The notes: generated by a model from the sequence alone, not told the origin. Positions 27,748 through 36,209 are shown, numbered from the stretch's first letter. The stretch is 64,000 nt of DNA from Hydrogenophaga aromaticivorans (GCF_013387465.1 NZ_VYGV01000006.1:405638-469637), one strand, 5' to 3'. Numbers and translations: made by a program.

Positions 27748-28908
27748 ATGCCTTCTGCCCTGGTGATCGGGGCCGGACTCGCTGGAGCCGCCAGTTGTGT
27801 GGCGCTGGCCCGACGTGGCTGGCAACTGACCTTGCTGGACGCTGCCGATGGTCCTTCCTTGGGTGCATCGGCGCTGCCCGTGGGCATGCTGAGCCCGCAC
27901 GTCACTCGCGCCCCCACGCCGCTCTCCCGCCTGTGCGCGCTGGGCGTGTCCGACATGCGCGACCAGCTGGAGCGGCTGGTTCCGCCAGGCCGGGGCTGGC
28001 AGCCCTGCGAAGTCGACAACCTGGGGCACGACCCCGGGCGATGGCCCGCCGCGCTGGTGCGACCTTCCGCGCTGGTTGAAGCCTGGCTCGACGAATGCCG
28101 GCGGCGAACAACCCTCACGACGCGCTGGCAGAGCCCTGTCGATCGCCTGGTCAACCGGTCTACCCCGGACCAGCCGCTGTGGCAGGCGCTGAATGCAGAG
28201 GGCCTGGTGCTCGCCGAGGCACCGGTGGTGGTCATTGCCGCCGCGTTTGGCAGCCATGCCCTGCTCACGCACGAAAACAGCCCGATGGCGCCCGAGGCCC
28301 TGCCCTTGCGCCCGGTTAAAGGGCAGATGAGCCTGGCCGCCCTGCAGAGTGAACCGCTGGCCGAACGGCCCCAGCGCAACAACGGCGTTTTCGTGCCGGT
28401 CTATGAAGACGCTGGCCTGCCACCCCAGTGGCCGGCACGCATCTGGGCCATGGGCTCCACCTACGAGCGGGGCGACAACTCCAGCCACGTGAACGCTGCA
28501 GCGCACGAGCGCAACGCCCACAGCCTGGAGAGCATCAGTCCCGCGGCCGCTTTGCGCCAGCGCGAAACCGCCGCCCGGGGTGAGTTGCTCGGCTGGGCGC
28601 AGGTGCGTTGCGCCTCGCTGGACCGGGTGCCCATGGTGGGCGCGGTGCCCCATGTGCAGGATCTACAAGCGCTGATGCAGCAAGCCGGCGCGCGACGAGG
28701 CAGGGTGCCCATGGCCGACACGCCACGCTGGCCCGGTCTCTTCATGCTGGGCGCGCTGGGTTCCCGTGGCCTGACCCTGGCCCACGCAATGGGCGAATTG
28801 CTGGCCCGGTTGATCGAGGGCGAAGACCCGAACCTGGAGGCCGATCTGCTGCGTGCACTCGACCCGGCGCGTTTCGCCTGGAAGCAGGCCCGGCGCCAGC
28901 CCGCCTAG
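27748..28908 (+). CDS. mnmC: FAD-dependent oxidoreductase, MnmC C-terminal domain type
   Basis: 386 residues of the DAO fold: FAD motif GAGLAGAASCVALARRGW at the N-terminus, GASALPVGMLSPH near 40, the catalytic-region motif RCASLDRVPMVGAVPH near 290 and the closing LGSRGLTLAHAMGELLA. These are features of the oxidase half of MnmC, which removes the carboxymethyl group from cmnm5s2U34 in tRNA wobble positions. The methyltransferase half (MnmD), fused in E. coli, is absent here; the upstream gene is yggX. Its stop codon overlaps that of the convergent gene at 28905-28908 (CTAG). Confidence 0.78.
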   Translation: MPSALVIGAGLAGAASCVALARRGWQLTLLDAADGPSLGASALPVGMLSPHVTRAPTPLSRLCALGVSDMRDQLERLVPPGRGWQPCEVDNLGHDPGRWPAALVRPSALVEAWLDECRRRTTLTTRWQSPVDRLVNRSTPDQPLWQALNAEGLVLAEAPVVVIAAAFGSHALLTHENSPMAPEALPLRPVKGQMSLAALQSEPLAERPQRNNGVFVPVYEDAGLPPQWPARIWAMGSTYERGDNSSHVNAAAHERNAHSLESISPAAALRQRETAARGELLGWAQVRCASLDRVPMVGAVPHVQDLQALMQQAGARRGRVPMADTPRWPGLFMLGALGSRGLTLAHAMGELLARLIEGEDPNLEADLLRALDPARFAWKQARRQPA

Positions 28909-29717
28909 CGCAGACGCTCCAGGCCCTGCATCAGATCGGTCGTCTGCAACGGCCGCCCCAGCAGCGCGTGGATACCGGTCCGCTGGGCGTCGCGCACAAC
29001 CCGCCGACGGCGCCACCAGGCGGCCAAGGGCCCCGCGTGTTCGCTGATGCCCATGTTCAGGGCCTGTGGATTGCCCTGCCCGAAATACCGGGCCAGTGAC
29101 CAGGCATCCAGATGCGGGTTGTCCAGGTTGAACACGCCACAGCAATAGGGATGGCGTCGCATCAGGTTCATCGTGGCCTCGGTGCTGTCGACCTCATCGA
29201 TCTCCGGCACAGCCATCGCCGTCAGCCCGGCACGCAAAGTCAACCGCTCCTGTCCGTTGAGCCCGACGAGCAATGCCCGCCGCACGGGCTCGGGGCTGGA
29301 CTCAAGTTCCAGATCCAGCGGGACCGGCCGGGTGACATCCAGGTCCAGAAGACCTGAATCGGCCTGCCGCGCCGCGTACACGGCGTCAAGATCGTTCAGC
29401 ACGCTGGCCCACTGAATGGGGCGATCCAGCACTCGCCAGGCATGGGCCGGTGCACCCGGGCCGACCCAGATCAGGCGCTGCCCGGTGGGCAAGCCCTTGG
29501 CATGAGAGAGCACTGCCTCCGCGCTCTCCCCGTCCACCAGCATCACTTCAGCGTTCATGGCGGGTGGTTTGGCGCCGGGAGCGACGAGCGGCACCCAGGG
29601 TGCATACGACAGCTCGCGAGTCTCCGACAGACGGAACACGGTGTTGAGTGCGTGCCTTTCGACATCCGAAAAGCCCACAACGCCGACAAATATCCGCTGT
29701 TTTTGCATGACGGTCAT
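28905..29717 (-). CDS. Receiver-like (CheY-fold) protein of unknown function
   Basis: A 270-residue soluble protein that looks like two degenerate receiver-type domains: residues 5-100 begin RIFVGVVGFSDVERHAL and contain AEVMLVDGES, and residues 140-265 begin RRALLVGLNGQERLTLRAGL. No phosphoacceptor aspartate arrangement is complete by eye, so it is probably not a normal response regulator. The start at ATG 29717 has GAGG four bases upstream; ATG 29708 is the alternative. A longer frame running to 30014 was rejected because it would cross the control region of the cys operon. Confidence 0.65.
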   Translation of the reverse strand: MTVMQKQRIFVGVVGFSDVERHALNTVFRLSETRELSYAPWVPLVAPGAKPPAMNAEVMLVDGESAEAVLSHAKGLPTGQRLIWVGPGAPAHAWRVLDRPIQWASVLNDLDAVYAARQADSGLLDLDVTRPVPLDLELESSPEPVRRALLVGLNGQERLTLRAGLTAMAVPEIDEVDSTEATMNLMRRHPYCCGVFNLDNPHLDAWSLARYFGQGNPQALNMGISEHAGPLAAWWRRRRVVRDAQRTGIHALLGRPLQTTDLMQGLERLR

Positions 29718-29823
29718 GGTACCTCGGCACCGTCTTTCTGGGCAGATGCAGGTCGCCTGAACCGCCTGCATGCTCCCCTTGCCCGGGCTTGGAGCGCGGG
29801 CATAGAAAACGTGGCGTCGATCG

Positions 29824-29844
29824 CTTATTCGATTATGGAATAAG
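29824..29844. promoter_or_regulatory. Dyad operator upstream of the cys operon, candidate CysB box
   Basis: Perfect 7-bp arms CTTATTC and GAATAAG are separated by 7 bp, giving the T-N11-A spacing of LysR-family sites. A TATATG hexamer at 29870-29875 could be the -10 of an activator-dependent promoter. The site lies 55 bp before the preferred TSUP start and close to a CysB target set, so CysB binding is a reasonable guess. Confidence 0.5.
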
Positions 29845-29898
29845 TGAATGAGAAAAAAATCGTTTGGAATATATGGAGTCAAAACTACAGTCGCGTCC

Positions 29899-30690
29899 AT
29901 GCCCGAATTCGCCATCATCTTTGCCGGCTTTGCCGTGGGACTCATCGTCGGACTGACCGGCGTGGGTGGCGGCTCGCTGATGACGCCGATCCTGATCTTC
30001 TTCTTCGGCATCAAGCCCTACCTGGCCGTGGGCACCGACCTGCTGTTCGCTGCCGTCACCAAGGCAGGAGGCACGCTGAGCCTAGCCAAGCAGCGCCTGG
30101 TTCCCTGGCGCGTGGTGGGCCAGCTCTGCGCCGGCAGCATCCCGGCCGCACTGATCACACTGGCCGTGTTGCACCGGGTCGGCCCGGCCAACCCCCAGGT
30201 GCAGTCGGTCATGACGCACACCCTGGGCATCGCCCTGCTGCTGACCGCCGCCGCCATGCTCTACAAAGCCGCCCGCGGCAAACAGCTGCCACGCACCTTG
30301 CCCGAAGGCCAGCTGCAGGACGCGACCCGCGCCCGCCACTGGAGTCTGCCGGTGCTGTTTGGTGCCGTCATCGGCACCCTGGTCACGCTCACCTCGGTCG
30401 GCGCCGGTGCCATCGGCGTCTCGGTGCTGCTGATCCTGTTCCCGCTGCTGCCGCTGCCGCGCATCGTGGCGGCCGACATCGCCTACGCCGTGCCGCTCAC
30501 GCTGGTGGCCGGTCTGGGCCACGCCAGCCTGGGTTCGGTGGACTGGCCACTGCTGGCCCAACTGCTGGCGGGTTCGCTGCCCGGCATCTGGCTCGGCACA
30601 CGCCTGATGCGCCACACCCCCGAGCGCCTGGTGCGCTCGGTGCTCTCGCTGCTGCTGGCCTATGCCGGCACCAAGCTGATCGCCTTCTGA
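29899..30690 (+). CDS. TSUP (TauE/SafE) family sulfite/sulfate transporter
   Basis: Multi-helix inner-membrane protein, 263 residues from ATG 29899, starting in the first helix MPEFAIIFAGFAVGLIVGL. The glycine-rich GVGGGSLMTP motif and its second copy near SVGAGAIGVS mark the two TSUP halves. TSUP members move sulfite, sulfonates or sulfate-like anions. As first gene of the cys operon (22 bp before sulfite reductase), it most likely imports the sulfur source or exports excess sulfite. An upstream ATG at 29848 adds 17 residues but would put the start 3 bp after the 29824-29844 dyad, so the later start is preferred. Confidence 0.85.
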   Translation: MPEFAIIFAGFAVGLIVGLTGVGGGSLMTPILIFFFGIKPYLAVGTDLLFAAVTKAGGTLSLAKQRLVPWRVVGQLCAGSIPAALITLAVLHRVGPANPQVQSVMTHTLGIALLLTAAAMLYKAARGKQLPRTLPEGQLQDATRARHWSLPVLFGAVIGTLVTLTSVGAGAIGVSVLLILFPLLPLPRIVAADIAYAVPLTLVAGLGHASLGSVDWPLLAQLLAGSLPGIWLGTRLMRHTPERLVRSVLSLLLAYAGTKLIAF

Positions 30691-30711
30691 TACCTCTATC
30701 CCACGAAGCCC

Positions 30712-32493
30712 ATGTACCAGTATTCCGACTTTGACCGCCAGTTCGTCCAGCAGCGCGCTGCCCAGTTCCGCGACCAGCTCGAACGCGCAGAAGCGGGCAC
30801 GCTCGGTGGCGACGAGTTCAAGCCCCTGCGCCTGCAGAACGGCTGGTACATCCAGCGCTTCGCGCCCATGCTGCGCGTGGCCGTGCCTTACGGCGAAATC
30901 TCCAGCGCCCAGCTGCGCGTGCTGGCGAAGATCGCGCGCGACTACGACCACAAGGAAGACCACGACGTGTCCAAGGCCAACGCGGCCCTGGCCGATGTGC
31001 CCAGCCTGCCCGACCGCTGCGGCCACTTCACCACGCGCCAGAACGTGCAGTACAACTGGATTCCGCTGCACCGCGCGGCCGACGTGATGGACCTGCTGGC
31101 CAGCGTCAACCTGCACGGCATCCAGACCAGCGGCAACTGCATCCGCAACATCACCACCGACGCGCTCGCCGGCATCGCGGTGGACGAAGTCGCCGACCCG
31201 CGCCCGTTCTCCGAAATCATGCGCCAGTGGAGCACGCTGCACCCCGAGTTCGCCTTCCTGCCGCGCAAGTTCAAGATCGCCATCACCGGCGCCCGCGAAG
31301 ACCGCGCCGCCACGCCGTGGCACGACGTCGGCCTGCGCCTCTTGCGCAACGTGGACGGCGACCTGGGCTTCCAGGTACGCGTGGGCGGTGGCATGGGCCG
31401 CACGCCGATCATCGGCACAGTGATCCGCGAGTTCCTGCCCTGGAACCAGATCCTCAACTACCTCGAAGCCGTGGTGCGCGCCTACAACCGTTTCGGTCGC
31501 CGCGACAACATCTACAAGGCGCGCATCAAGATTCTCGTGAAAGCCGAGGGCCAGGCCTTCACCGACCAGGTGGAAGCCGAATACGCCGACATCATCGAGA
31601 AAGACGGCGCGCCCCACACCATCACCCAGGCCGAACTGGACCGCGTGAGCGCCTTCTTCGTGCAGCCTGAGCTGCGCTGCGACCGCAAGAGCGCCGACGC
31701 CAAGATCGCCCACATCCTCAAGGCCGCGGCCGAAGACGACGTGGAGTTCAGCCGCTGGCTCACGCAGAACGTGAAGCCACACCAGAACCCCGACCTGCGC
31801 GCCGTCACGCTGTCGTTCAAGCGCCTGGGCTCGGCCCCTGGTGACGCGAGTGCCGATCAGCTGGAACGCGCCGCCGACCTGGCCGACCGCTTCTCCGCCG
31901 GCGAAGCCCGTGTGACGCACGAACAGAACCTGCTGCTGCCCTGGGTCAGCTGCGACCAGCTGCCCGAGCTGTGGCGCGAAGCGCGCCGCCTCGGCCTGGC
32001 CAAGCCCAACATCGGCCTGCTGAGCGACATGATCGCCTGCCCCGGCGGTGATTTCTGCGACCTGGCCAACGCCCGCTCGCTGCCCATCGCGCAGGCTCTG
32101 CTGGCGCGTTACCAGGACCTGGACGAACTGCACGACCTGGGCGAGATCGACCTGCACATCAGCGGCTGCATCAACAGCTGCGGCCACCACCACAGCGGCC
32201 ACATCGGCATCCTGGGCGTCGACAAGGACGGCCAGGAGTGGTACCAGGTGACGCTGGGCGGCTCCGACGGCACGCGCCTGTCGGGCGAAGCCGTGCCAGG
32301 CAAGGTGATCGGCCCGTCCTTCGCCGCCAATGAAATGACCGACGTGATCGAAGCCCTGCTCACCACCTACCGCGCTGAGCGCCAGACGGCCGAAACCTTC
32401 ACACAGACCGTCAAACGCGTCGGCATCGATCCCTTCAAGACCGCCGCCAACGCGGTGCGCGTGGCCACCGCCCGCACACCCGTCGCCGCCTGA
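30712..32493 (+). CDS. cysI: Assimilatory sulfite (nitrite/sulfite) reductase hemoprotein
   Basis: Siroheme/4Fe-4S reductase of 593 residues that reduces sulfite to sulfide with six electrons. The cluster/siroheme cysteines are C443-x5-C449 and C486-x3-C490 (in SGCINSCGHHH), and both ferredoxin-like half-domains of the family are present. It belongs to the beta-proteobacterial CysI-like group that lacks a CysJ flavoprotein partner; no flavoprotein gene occurs nearby, while a ferredoxin and its reductase are encoded at 36263-37706. Position in a sulfate operon argues for sulfite rather than nitrite. Confidence 0.92.
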   Translation: MYQYSDFDRQFVQQRAAQFRDQLERAEAGTLGGDEFKPLRLQNGWYIQRFAPMLRVAVPYGEISSAQLRVLAKIARDYDHKEDHDVSKANAALADVPSLPDRCGHFTTRQNVQYNWIPLHRAADVMDLLASVNLHGIQTSGNCIRNITTDALAGIAVDEVADPRPFSEIMRQWSTLHPEFAFLPRKFKIAITGAREDRAATPWHDVGLRLLRNVDGDLGFQVRVGGGMGRTPIIGTVIREFLPWNQILNYLEAVVRAYNRFGRRDNIYKARIKILVKAEGQAFTDQVEAEYADIIEKDGAPHTITQAELDRVSAFFVQPELRCDRKSADAKIAHILKAAAEDDVEFSRWLTQNVKPHQNPDLRAVTLSFKRLGSAPGDASADQLERAADLADRFSAGEARVTHEQNLLLPWVSCDQLPELWREARRLGLAKPNIGLLSDMIACPGGDFCDLANARSLPIAQALLARYQDLDELHDLGEIDLHISGCINSCGHHHSGHIGILGVDKDGQEWYQVTLGGSDGTRLSGEAVPGKVIGPSFAANEMTDVIEALLTTYRAERQTAETFTQTVKRVGIDPFKTAANAVRVATARTPVAA

Positions 32494-32513
32494 GCCCAGC
32501 ATCCGAGACCCGC

Positions 32514-32900
32514 ATGAAACCCACGCTCCAACTCTTCCAGGCCGAAGCCGTCCCTGCAGACGAAGCCGGCACCCTGACGCTGGCCAACGATGCCGATCCG
32601 CGCGAGGCCGATCTCGACGGCGTCACCACCGTCGTGCTGCAGTTCCCCAAATTCACCGACGGTCGCGCGTTCAGCCAGGCCTTCCTGCTGCGCCGCCGCC
32701 TCGGCTTCACGGGCGAGATCCGCGCCACCGGCGACGTGCTGATCGACCAGCTGGCGCAGATGCAGCGCAGCGGCTTCAGCCAGGCCGTGCTGCGCAACGA
32801 TCAGAACCTGGACCACGGCCGCAAGCTGCTGGCCCACTACCCCGCCTTCTACCAGGGTGATGCGGTGGACACGCAACCGCACTTTGCCGTCGCAGCCTGA
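32514..32900 (+). CDS. DUF934 domain protein of the sulfate assimilation operon
   Basis: 128 residues and no signal or membrane segment. The conserved core reads VVLQFPKFTDGRAFSQAFLLRRRLGFTGEIRATGDVLIDQL, and the C-terminus contains RNDQNLDHGRKLLAHYPAFYQGD. DUF934 genes commonly lie between the sulfite reductase and APS reductase genes of beta-proteobacteria. The biochemical role is unproven; an accessory function for sulfite reduction is inferred from this constant position. Confidence 0.88.
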   Translation: MKPTLQLFQAEAVPADEAGTLTLANDADPREADLDGVTTVVLQFPKFTDGRAFSQAFLLRRRLGFTGEIRATGDVLIDQLAQMQRSGFSQAVLRNDQNLDHGRKLLAHYPAFYQGDAVDTQPHFAVAA

Positions 32901-32911
32901 ACGGAGAAACC

Positions 32912-32995
32912 ATGAGCCCCCACGTTCACATTCGTTCTCTGCCCCCCAAGGGGGTGTTGCCCTCCTTGAGGCGGCTCGGCGGAGGTCAGCCATGA
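32912..32995 (+). CDS. Possible 27-codon leader frame before cysH
   Basis: ATG 32912 follows GGAGAAAC (a Shine-Dalgarno sequence four to five bases upstream) and the frame ends in TGA overlapping the cysH ATG (ATGA, 32992-32995). Its middle runs through the hairpin repeat and encodes a Pro/Arg-rich peptide beginning MSPHVHIRSLPP. It may be a chance frame made by repeat insertion at the old cysH start, or it may act as a coupling leader. Evidence of function is limited to the good ribosome site and the overlap. Confidence 0.35.
   Translation: MSPHVHIRSLPPKGVLPSLRRLGGGQP
32938..32990. repeat. G/C-rich hairpin repeat, copy inside the cys operon
   Basis: Contains CCCCCC-AA-GGGGG and CCTCCTTGAGGCGG segments related, partly in reverse orientation, to the repeats at 16811 and 34707. 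It sits exactly between a ribosome site with ATG (32912) and the cysH ribosome site GGAGG (32980-32985). Confidence 0.6.
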
Positions 32996-33732
32996 GCGCC
33001 ATCGACCTCTACAACAAGCCCTCGGCCGACTTTGATGCCAAGGTCGCGAACAGCATCGCGCTGCTCCAGCGCGCCGCTGCGCAGTACCCCGCGCTGACCC
33101 AAGCCTCCAGCCTGGGCGCCGAAGACATCGTCGTCACCCACCTGATCCACCTCGCTGGCATCTCCTCCGGCGTTTTCGTGCTCGACACGGGCAAGCTGCA
33201 CGCCGAGACGCTGGCCCTGATCGGTCTGATCGAGAAGCGCTACACCCGCAGCGTCGAGGTCTACCGCCCGAAGAACGAATCGGTGATCAAGTTCGTTCGC
33301 CACCACGGCGAAAAAGCCATGTACGACAGCATCGAGCTGCGCAAGCAGTGCTGCGACATCCGCAAGATGGAACCGCTCGCGCGCGCCCTGGCCGGCAAGG
33401 ACGGCTGGATCACCGGTCTGCGCCGCGAACAGTCCAATGCCCGCGCCGAAGTGGCCGACATCGTGCAGGAACCGGGCCGCGTGAAGATCAGCCCCATCGT
33501 CGAATGGACCTGGGGCGACGTGTGGCACTTCATCGCCCAGCACCAGCTCGACTACAACGCCCTGCACGACCAGTTCTTCCCCAGCATCGGCTGCGAGCCC
33601 TGCACCCGCGCCATCAGCGTCGGCGAAGACTTCCGCGCCGGCCGCTGGTGGTGGGAGCAGGAGAGCGCCAAGGAATGCGGCCTGCACGTCGAGCCCATCG
33701 GCGAAACCAGCCCGCTGAAACAGCCCGCCTGA
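32992..33732 (+). CDS. cysH: Adenylyl-sulfate (APS) reductase, 4Fe-4S type
   Basis: Reduces adenylyl sulfate to sulfite with thioredoxin. 246 residues of the PAPS-reductase fold: the nucleotide loop near SLGAEDIVV and, decisive for substrate, the two cysteine pairs C120-C121 (CCDIRK) and C201-x2-C204 (CEPCTR). These bind a 4Fe-4S cluster and mark APS rather than PAPS reductases. This agrees with the absence of an APS kinase (cysC) in the operon. Start ATG 32992 has GGAGG six bases upstream, while the frame extends further 5' through the repeat. Confidence 0.92.
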   Translation: MSAIDLYNKPSADFDAKVANSIALLQRAAAQYPALTQASSLGAEDIVVTHLIHLAGISSGVFVLDTGKLHAETLALIGLIEKRYTRSVEVYRPKNESVIKFVRHHGEKAMYDSIELRKQCCDIRKMEPLARALAGKDGWITGLRREQSNARAEVADIVQEPGRVKISPIVEWTWGDVWHFIAQHQLDYNALHDQFFPSIGCEPCTRAISVGEDFRAGRWWWEQESAKECGLHVEPIGETSPLKQPA

Positions 33733-33745
33733 AGAAGAACACACC

Positions 33746-34705
33746 ATGAACGCACGCACCGAACCCGAAGTGATCCATACCGCCCTGCAGGCCGCCGCCG
33801 GCCACCACCTGAGCAACGCCCATCTGGACGCGCTCGAAGAAGAAACCATCTTCATCCTGCGCGAAGTGGCCGCGGCTTTCGAGCGCCCCACCCTGCTGTT
33901 CTCGGGCGGCAAGGACTCGCTGGTCATGCTGCGCTGCGCCGAAAAGGCCTTTGGCGTCGGCCGCATCCCCTACCCGCTGCTGATGATCGACACCGGCCAC
34001 AACTTCCCCGAAGTGACCGATTTCCGCGACCGCCGCGCCGCCGAGCTGCAGGCCGAACTGATCGTGCGCAACGTCGAGGACTCGATGAAGCGCGGCACCG
34101 TGCGCCTGGCCCACCCGGGCGAAAGCCGCAACGTGCACCAGTCGGTCACGCTGCTCGAAGCCATCGAAGAATTCCGCTTCGACGCCCTGATCGGCGGTGC
34201 GCGCCGCGACGAAGAAAAGGCTCGCGCCAAGGAGCGCATCTTTTCGCACCGCGACAGCTTCGGCCAGTGGCAACCCAAGGCCCAGCGCCCCGAGCTGTGG
34301 ACACTGTTCAACACGCGCCTGGCCCCAGGCGAACACTTCCGCGTATTCCCCATCAGCAACTGGACCGAACTGGACGTGTGGCAATACATCGAGCGCGAGA
34401 ACATCGCCCTGCCCTCGATCTACTACACGCACCAGCGCAAGGTGGTGGACCGCCGCGGCCTGCTGGTGCCCGTGACCGAGCTGACTCCGCCGAAAGACGG
34501 CGAAACGGTGCAGGTGCGCGACGTGCGTTTCCGCACCGTGGGCGACATCACCTGCACCTGCCCGGTGGAGAGCCTCGCGGCCACGGCCGGCGACATCGTC
34601 ATCGAGACGCTGGCCGCCGACGTGAGCGAGCGTGGCGCGACGCGCATGGACGACAAGACCTCGGAAGCTTCGATGGAGAAGCGGAAAAAAGACGGGTACT
34701 TCTGA
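33746..34705 (+). CDS. cysD: Sulfate adenylyltransferase subunit 2
   Basis: Catalytic subunit of ATP sulfurylase; with the GTPase CysN it makes APS from sulfate and ATP. 319 residues with the PP-loop SGGKDSLVML near residue 52 and the conserved C-terminal segment ending TSEASMEKRKKDGYF. Starts 13 bp after cysH. A 115-bp gap containing a hairpin repeat separates it from cysN, which is wider than usual for this pair and may lower or separate cysN expression. Confidence 0.95.
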   Translation: MNARTEPEVIHTALQAAAGHHLSNAHLDALEEETIFILREVAAAFERPTLLFSGGKDSLVMLRCAEKAFGVGRIPYPLLMIDTGHNFPEVTDFRDRRAAELQAELIVRNVEDSMKRGTVRLAHPGESRNVHQSVTLLEAIEEFRFDALIGGARRDEEKARAKERIFSHRDSFGQWQPKAQRPELWTLFNTRLAPGEHFRVFPISNWTELDVWQYIERENIALPSIYYTHQRKVVDRRGLLVPVTELTPPKDGETVQVRDVRFRTVGDITCTCPVESLAATAGDIVIETLAADVSERGATRMDDKTSEASMEKRKKDGYF

Positions 34706-34706
34706 C

Positions 34707-34796
34707 GCCCCCCGCGCCGCGCCTGCGGCGCTTCACCCCCCACTGGGGGGCAACACCTGCGGCCCGGCAAAGCCGGTTCCGCGGTGTTCTTGGTTA
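34707..34796. repeat. G/C-rich intergenic hairpin repeat, copy between cysD and cysN
   Basis: Contains several hairpins (GCGCCTGCGGCGC region, CCCCCC-ACT-GGGGGG) and the 26-bp block 34759-34784 that is identical to 16865-16890. It splits an otherwise tightly packed operon. Confidence 0.72.
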
Positions 34797-34820
34797 AGAC
34801 ACTTCGATTCGAGAGTTTTT

Positions 34821-36131
34821 ATGAACACGATCATTTCCGCTCCCTCCGCTGTGGGTTCCGACACCCGCCCCGCCCTGAAATTCATCACCTGCGGTTCGGT
34901 GGATGACGGCAAGAGCACGCTGATCGGTCGCCTGCTGGTGGACAGCAAGGCTGTGCTGCAGGACCATCTGGCCGGCGTACAGCGCCAGGGTGAGACCGAC
35001 CTCGCGCTGCTGACCGACGGCCTGTCGGCCGAGCGCGAGCAGGGCATCACCATCGATGTGGCCTACCGTTACTTCAACACCGAAACCCGCAAGTTCATCA
35101 TCGGCGACGCGCCGGGCCATGAGCAGTACACCCGCAACATGGTGACCGCAGCTTCCGCCGCCGACGCAGCGGTGGTACTCGTCGATGCCACCAAGCTCGA
35201 TTGGCAGGACGCTGGCCTCAAGCTGCTGGTGCAGACCCGCCGCCACTCGCTGCTGCTCAAGCTGCTGCGCGTGCCGTCCATCGTGTTCGCGGTCAACAAG
35301 CTCGACGCCGTGGCCGACAGCGCGCTCGCGTTCGCCCACATCAGCGCCGCGCTCGCCGCCTTCGCGGCCGAAGCCGGCATCACCGTGACGGCCACCGTGC
35401 CGGTTTCGGCCCTGAAGGGCTGGAACGTGGTGGACGCCGCGGCCGACGCCGCCTGGTGCGGCTACAGCGGCCCCACGCTGCTGGACATCCTGGAGCACCT
35501 GCCTGTGACCGCGGCCGACACCGCGCTGCCGTTCGCGTTCCCGGTGCAGTGGGTGGAGAAGTTCTCTTCCTCGTCCGACACCAGCCAGGGTCGTCGCGTC
35601 TTCTGGGGCCGTGTGGCCACCGGTGGCGTGGTGCCCGGCCAGCCCGTCAAGGTCATGCCCAGCGGCCAGACCGCGACCGTGGCCCAGGTGCTCGACCACG
35701 CACGCCATCCGAAGGTCGTGCAGGCCGGTCACAGCGCCGGCATCGTGCTCGACCGCGAGGTCGATGTGTCGCGTGGCGACTGGCTCCTTGCCGCAGATGG
35801 TGAAGGTGCTGCGCTCGATGCCAGCCGCGAGATCCGCGCCACCGTGGCCTGGATGGACGACGAAACCCTGGTCGCAGGCCGCGTGTACTGGGCGCTGCAC
35901 GGCCACCGCTGGGTCAAGGCCAAGGTCAAGCGCATCGTGCACAAGCTGGACATCAACACCCTGGCAGAGGAAGATGCCACCCAGCTGGAGCCCAACGCCA
36001 TCGGCCACATCGAACTGGCCCTGCAGGAGCCGCTGGTCACCCTGCCCTTTGCCCAATCGCGTGCGCTCGGCTCGCTGGTGCTGGTCGACACGGCCAGCCA
36101 CAGGACCTCGGGCGCGGTGCTCGTGAACTGA
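34821..36131 (+). CDS. cysN: Sulfate adenylyltransferase subunit 1 (GTPase)
   Basis: GTP-hydrolysing subunit that drives APS formation by CysD. 436 residues with translation-factor-like GTPase motifs: G1 GSVDDGKST near residue 26, G3 DAPGHEQYTRNM, G4 NKLD; two beta-barrel domains follow. No C-terminal APS kinase domain is fused, in line with direct APS reduction. Start ATG 34821 (GAGAG upstream) is chosen over an open frame extending into the repeat. Confidence 0.94.
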   Translation: MNTIISAPSAVGSDTRPALKFITCGSVDDGKSTLIGRLLVDSKAVLQDHLAGVQRQGETDLALLTDGLSAEREQGITIDVAYRYFNTETRKFIIGDAPGHEQYTRNMVTAASAADAAVVLVDATKLDWQDAGLKLLVQTRRHSLLLKLLRVPSIVFAVNKLDAVADSALAFAHISAALAAFAAEAGITVTATVPVSALKGWNVVDAAADAAWCGYSGPTLLDILEHLPVTAADTALPFAFPVQWVEKFSSSSDTSQGRRVFWGRVATGGVVPGQPVKVMPSGQTATVAQVLDHARHPKVVQAGHSAGIVLDREVDVSRGDWLLAADGEGAALDASREIRATVAWMDDETLVAGRVYWALHGHRWVKAKVKRIVHKLDINTLAEEDATQLEPNAIGHIELALQEPLVTLPFAQSRALGSLVLVDTASHRTSGAVLVN

Positions 36132-36188
36132 GTCCCACGGGGTTCGCTCCGGCTCCCGCAGCCGGCCAAACCGGTTAACTTATGTCAT

Positions 36189-36209
36189 GGCAAGGGCCTA
36201 GGCCCTGCC
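36189..36209. promoter_or_regulatory. Near-perfect palindrome upstream of fdxA
   Basis: GGCAAGGGCC and GGCCCTGCC flank TA, with one bulged A. There is no T-run, so it is not a normal terminator. It lies about 20 bp before a possible -10 (TAAAAT, 36227-36232) of fdxA and could be an operator or a cysN transcript end. Confidence 0.4.

Noticed and set aside
29848-29898. Upstream ATG extending the TSUP protein by 17 residues
   Set aside because: It would start 3 bp after the dyad at 29824-29844 and the extension is not hydrophobic; the later start at 29899 begins at the first helix. Not excluded.
30082-32502. 806-residue minus-strand frame under TSUP and cysI
   Set aside because: Antisense to conserved cys genes, with low-complexity composition.
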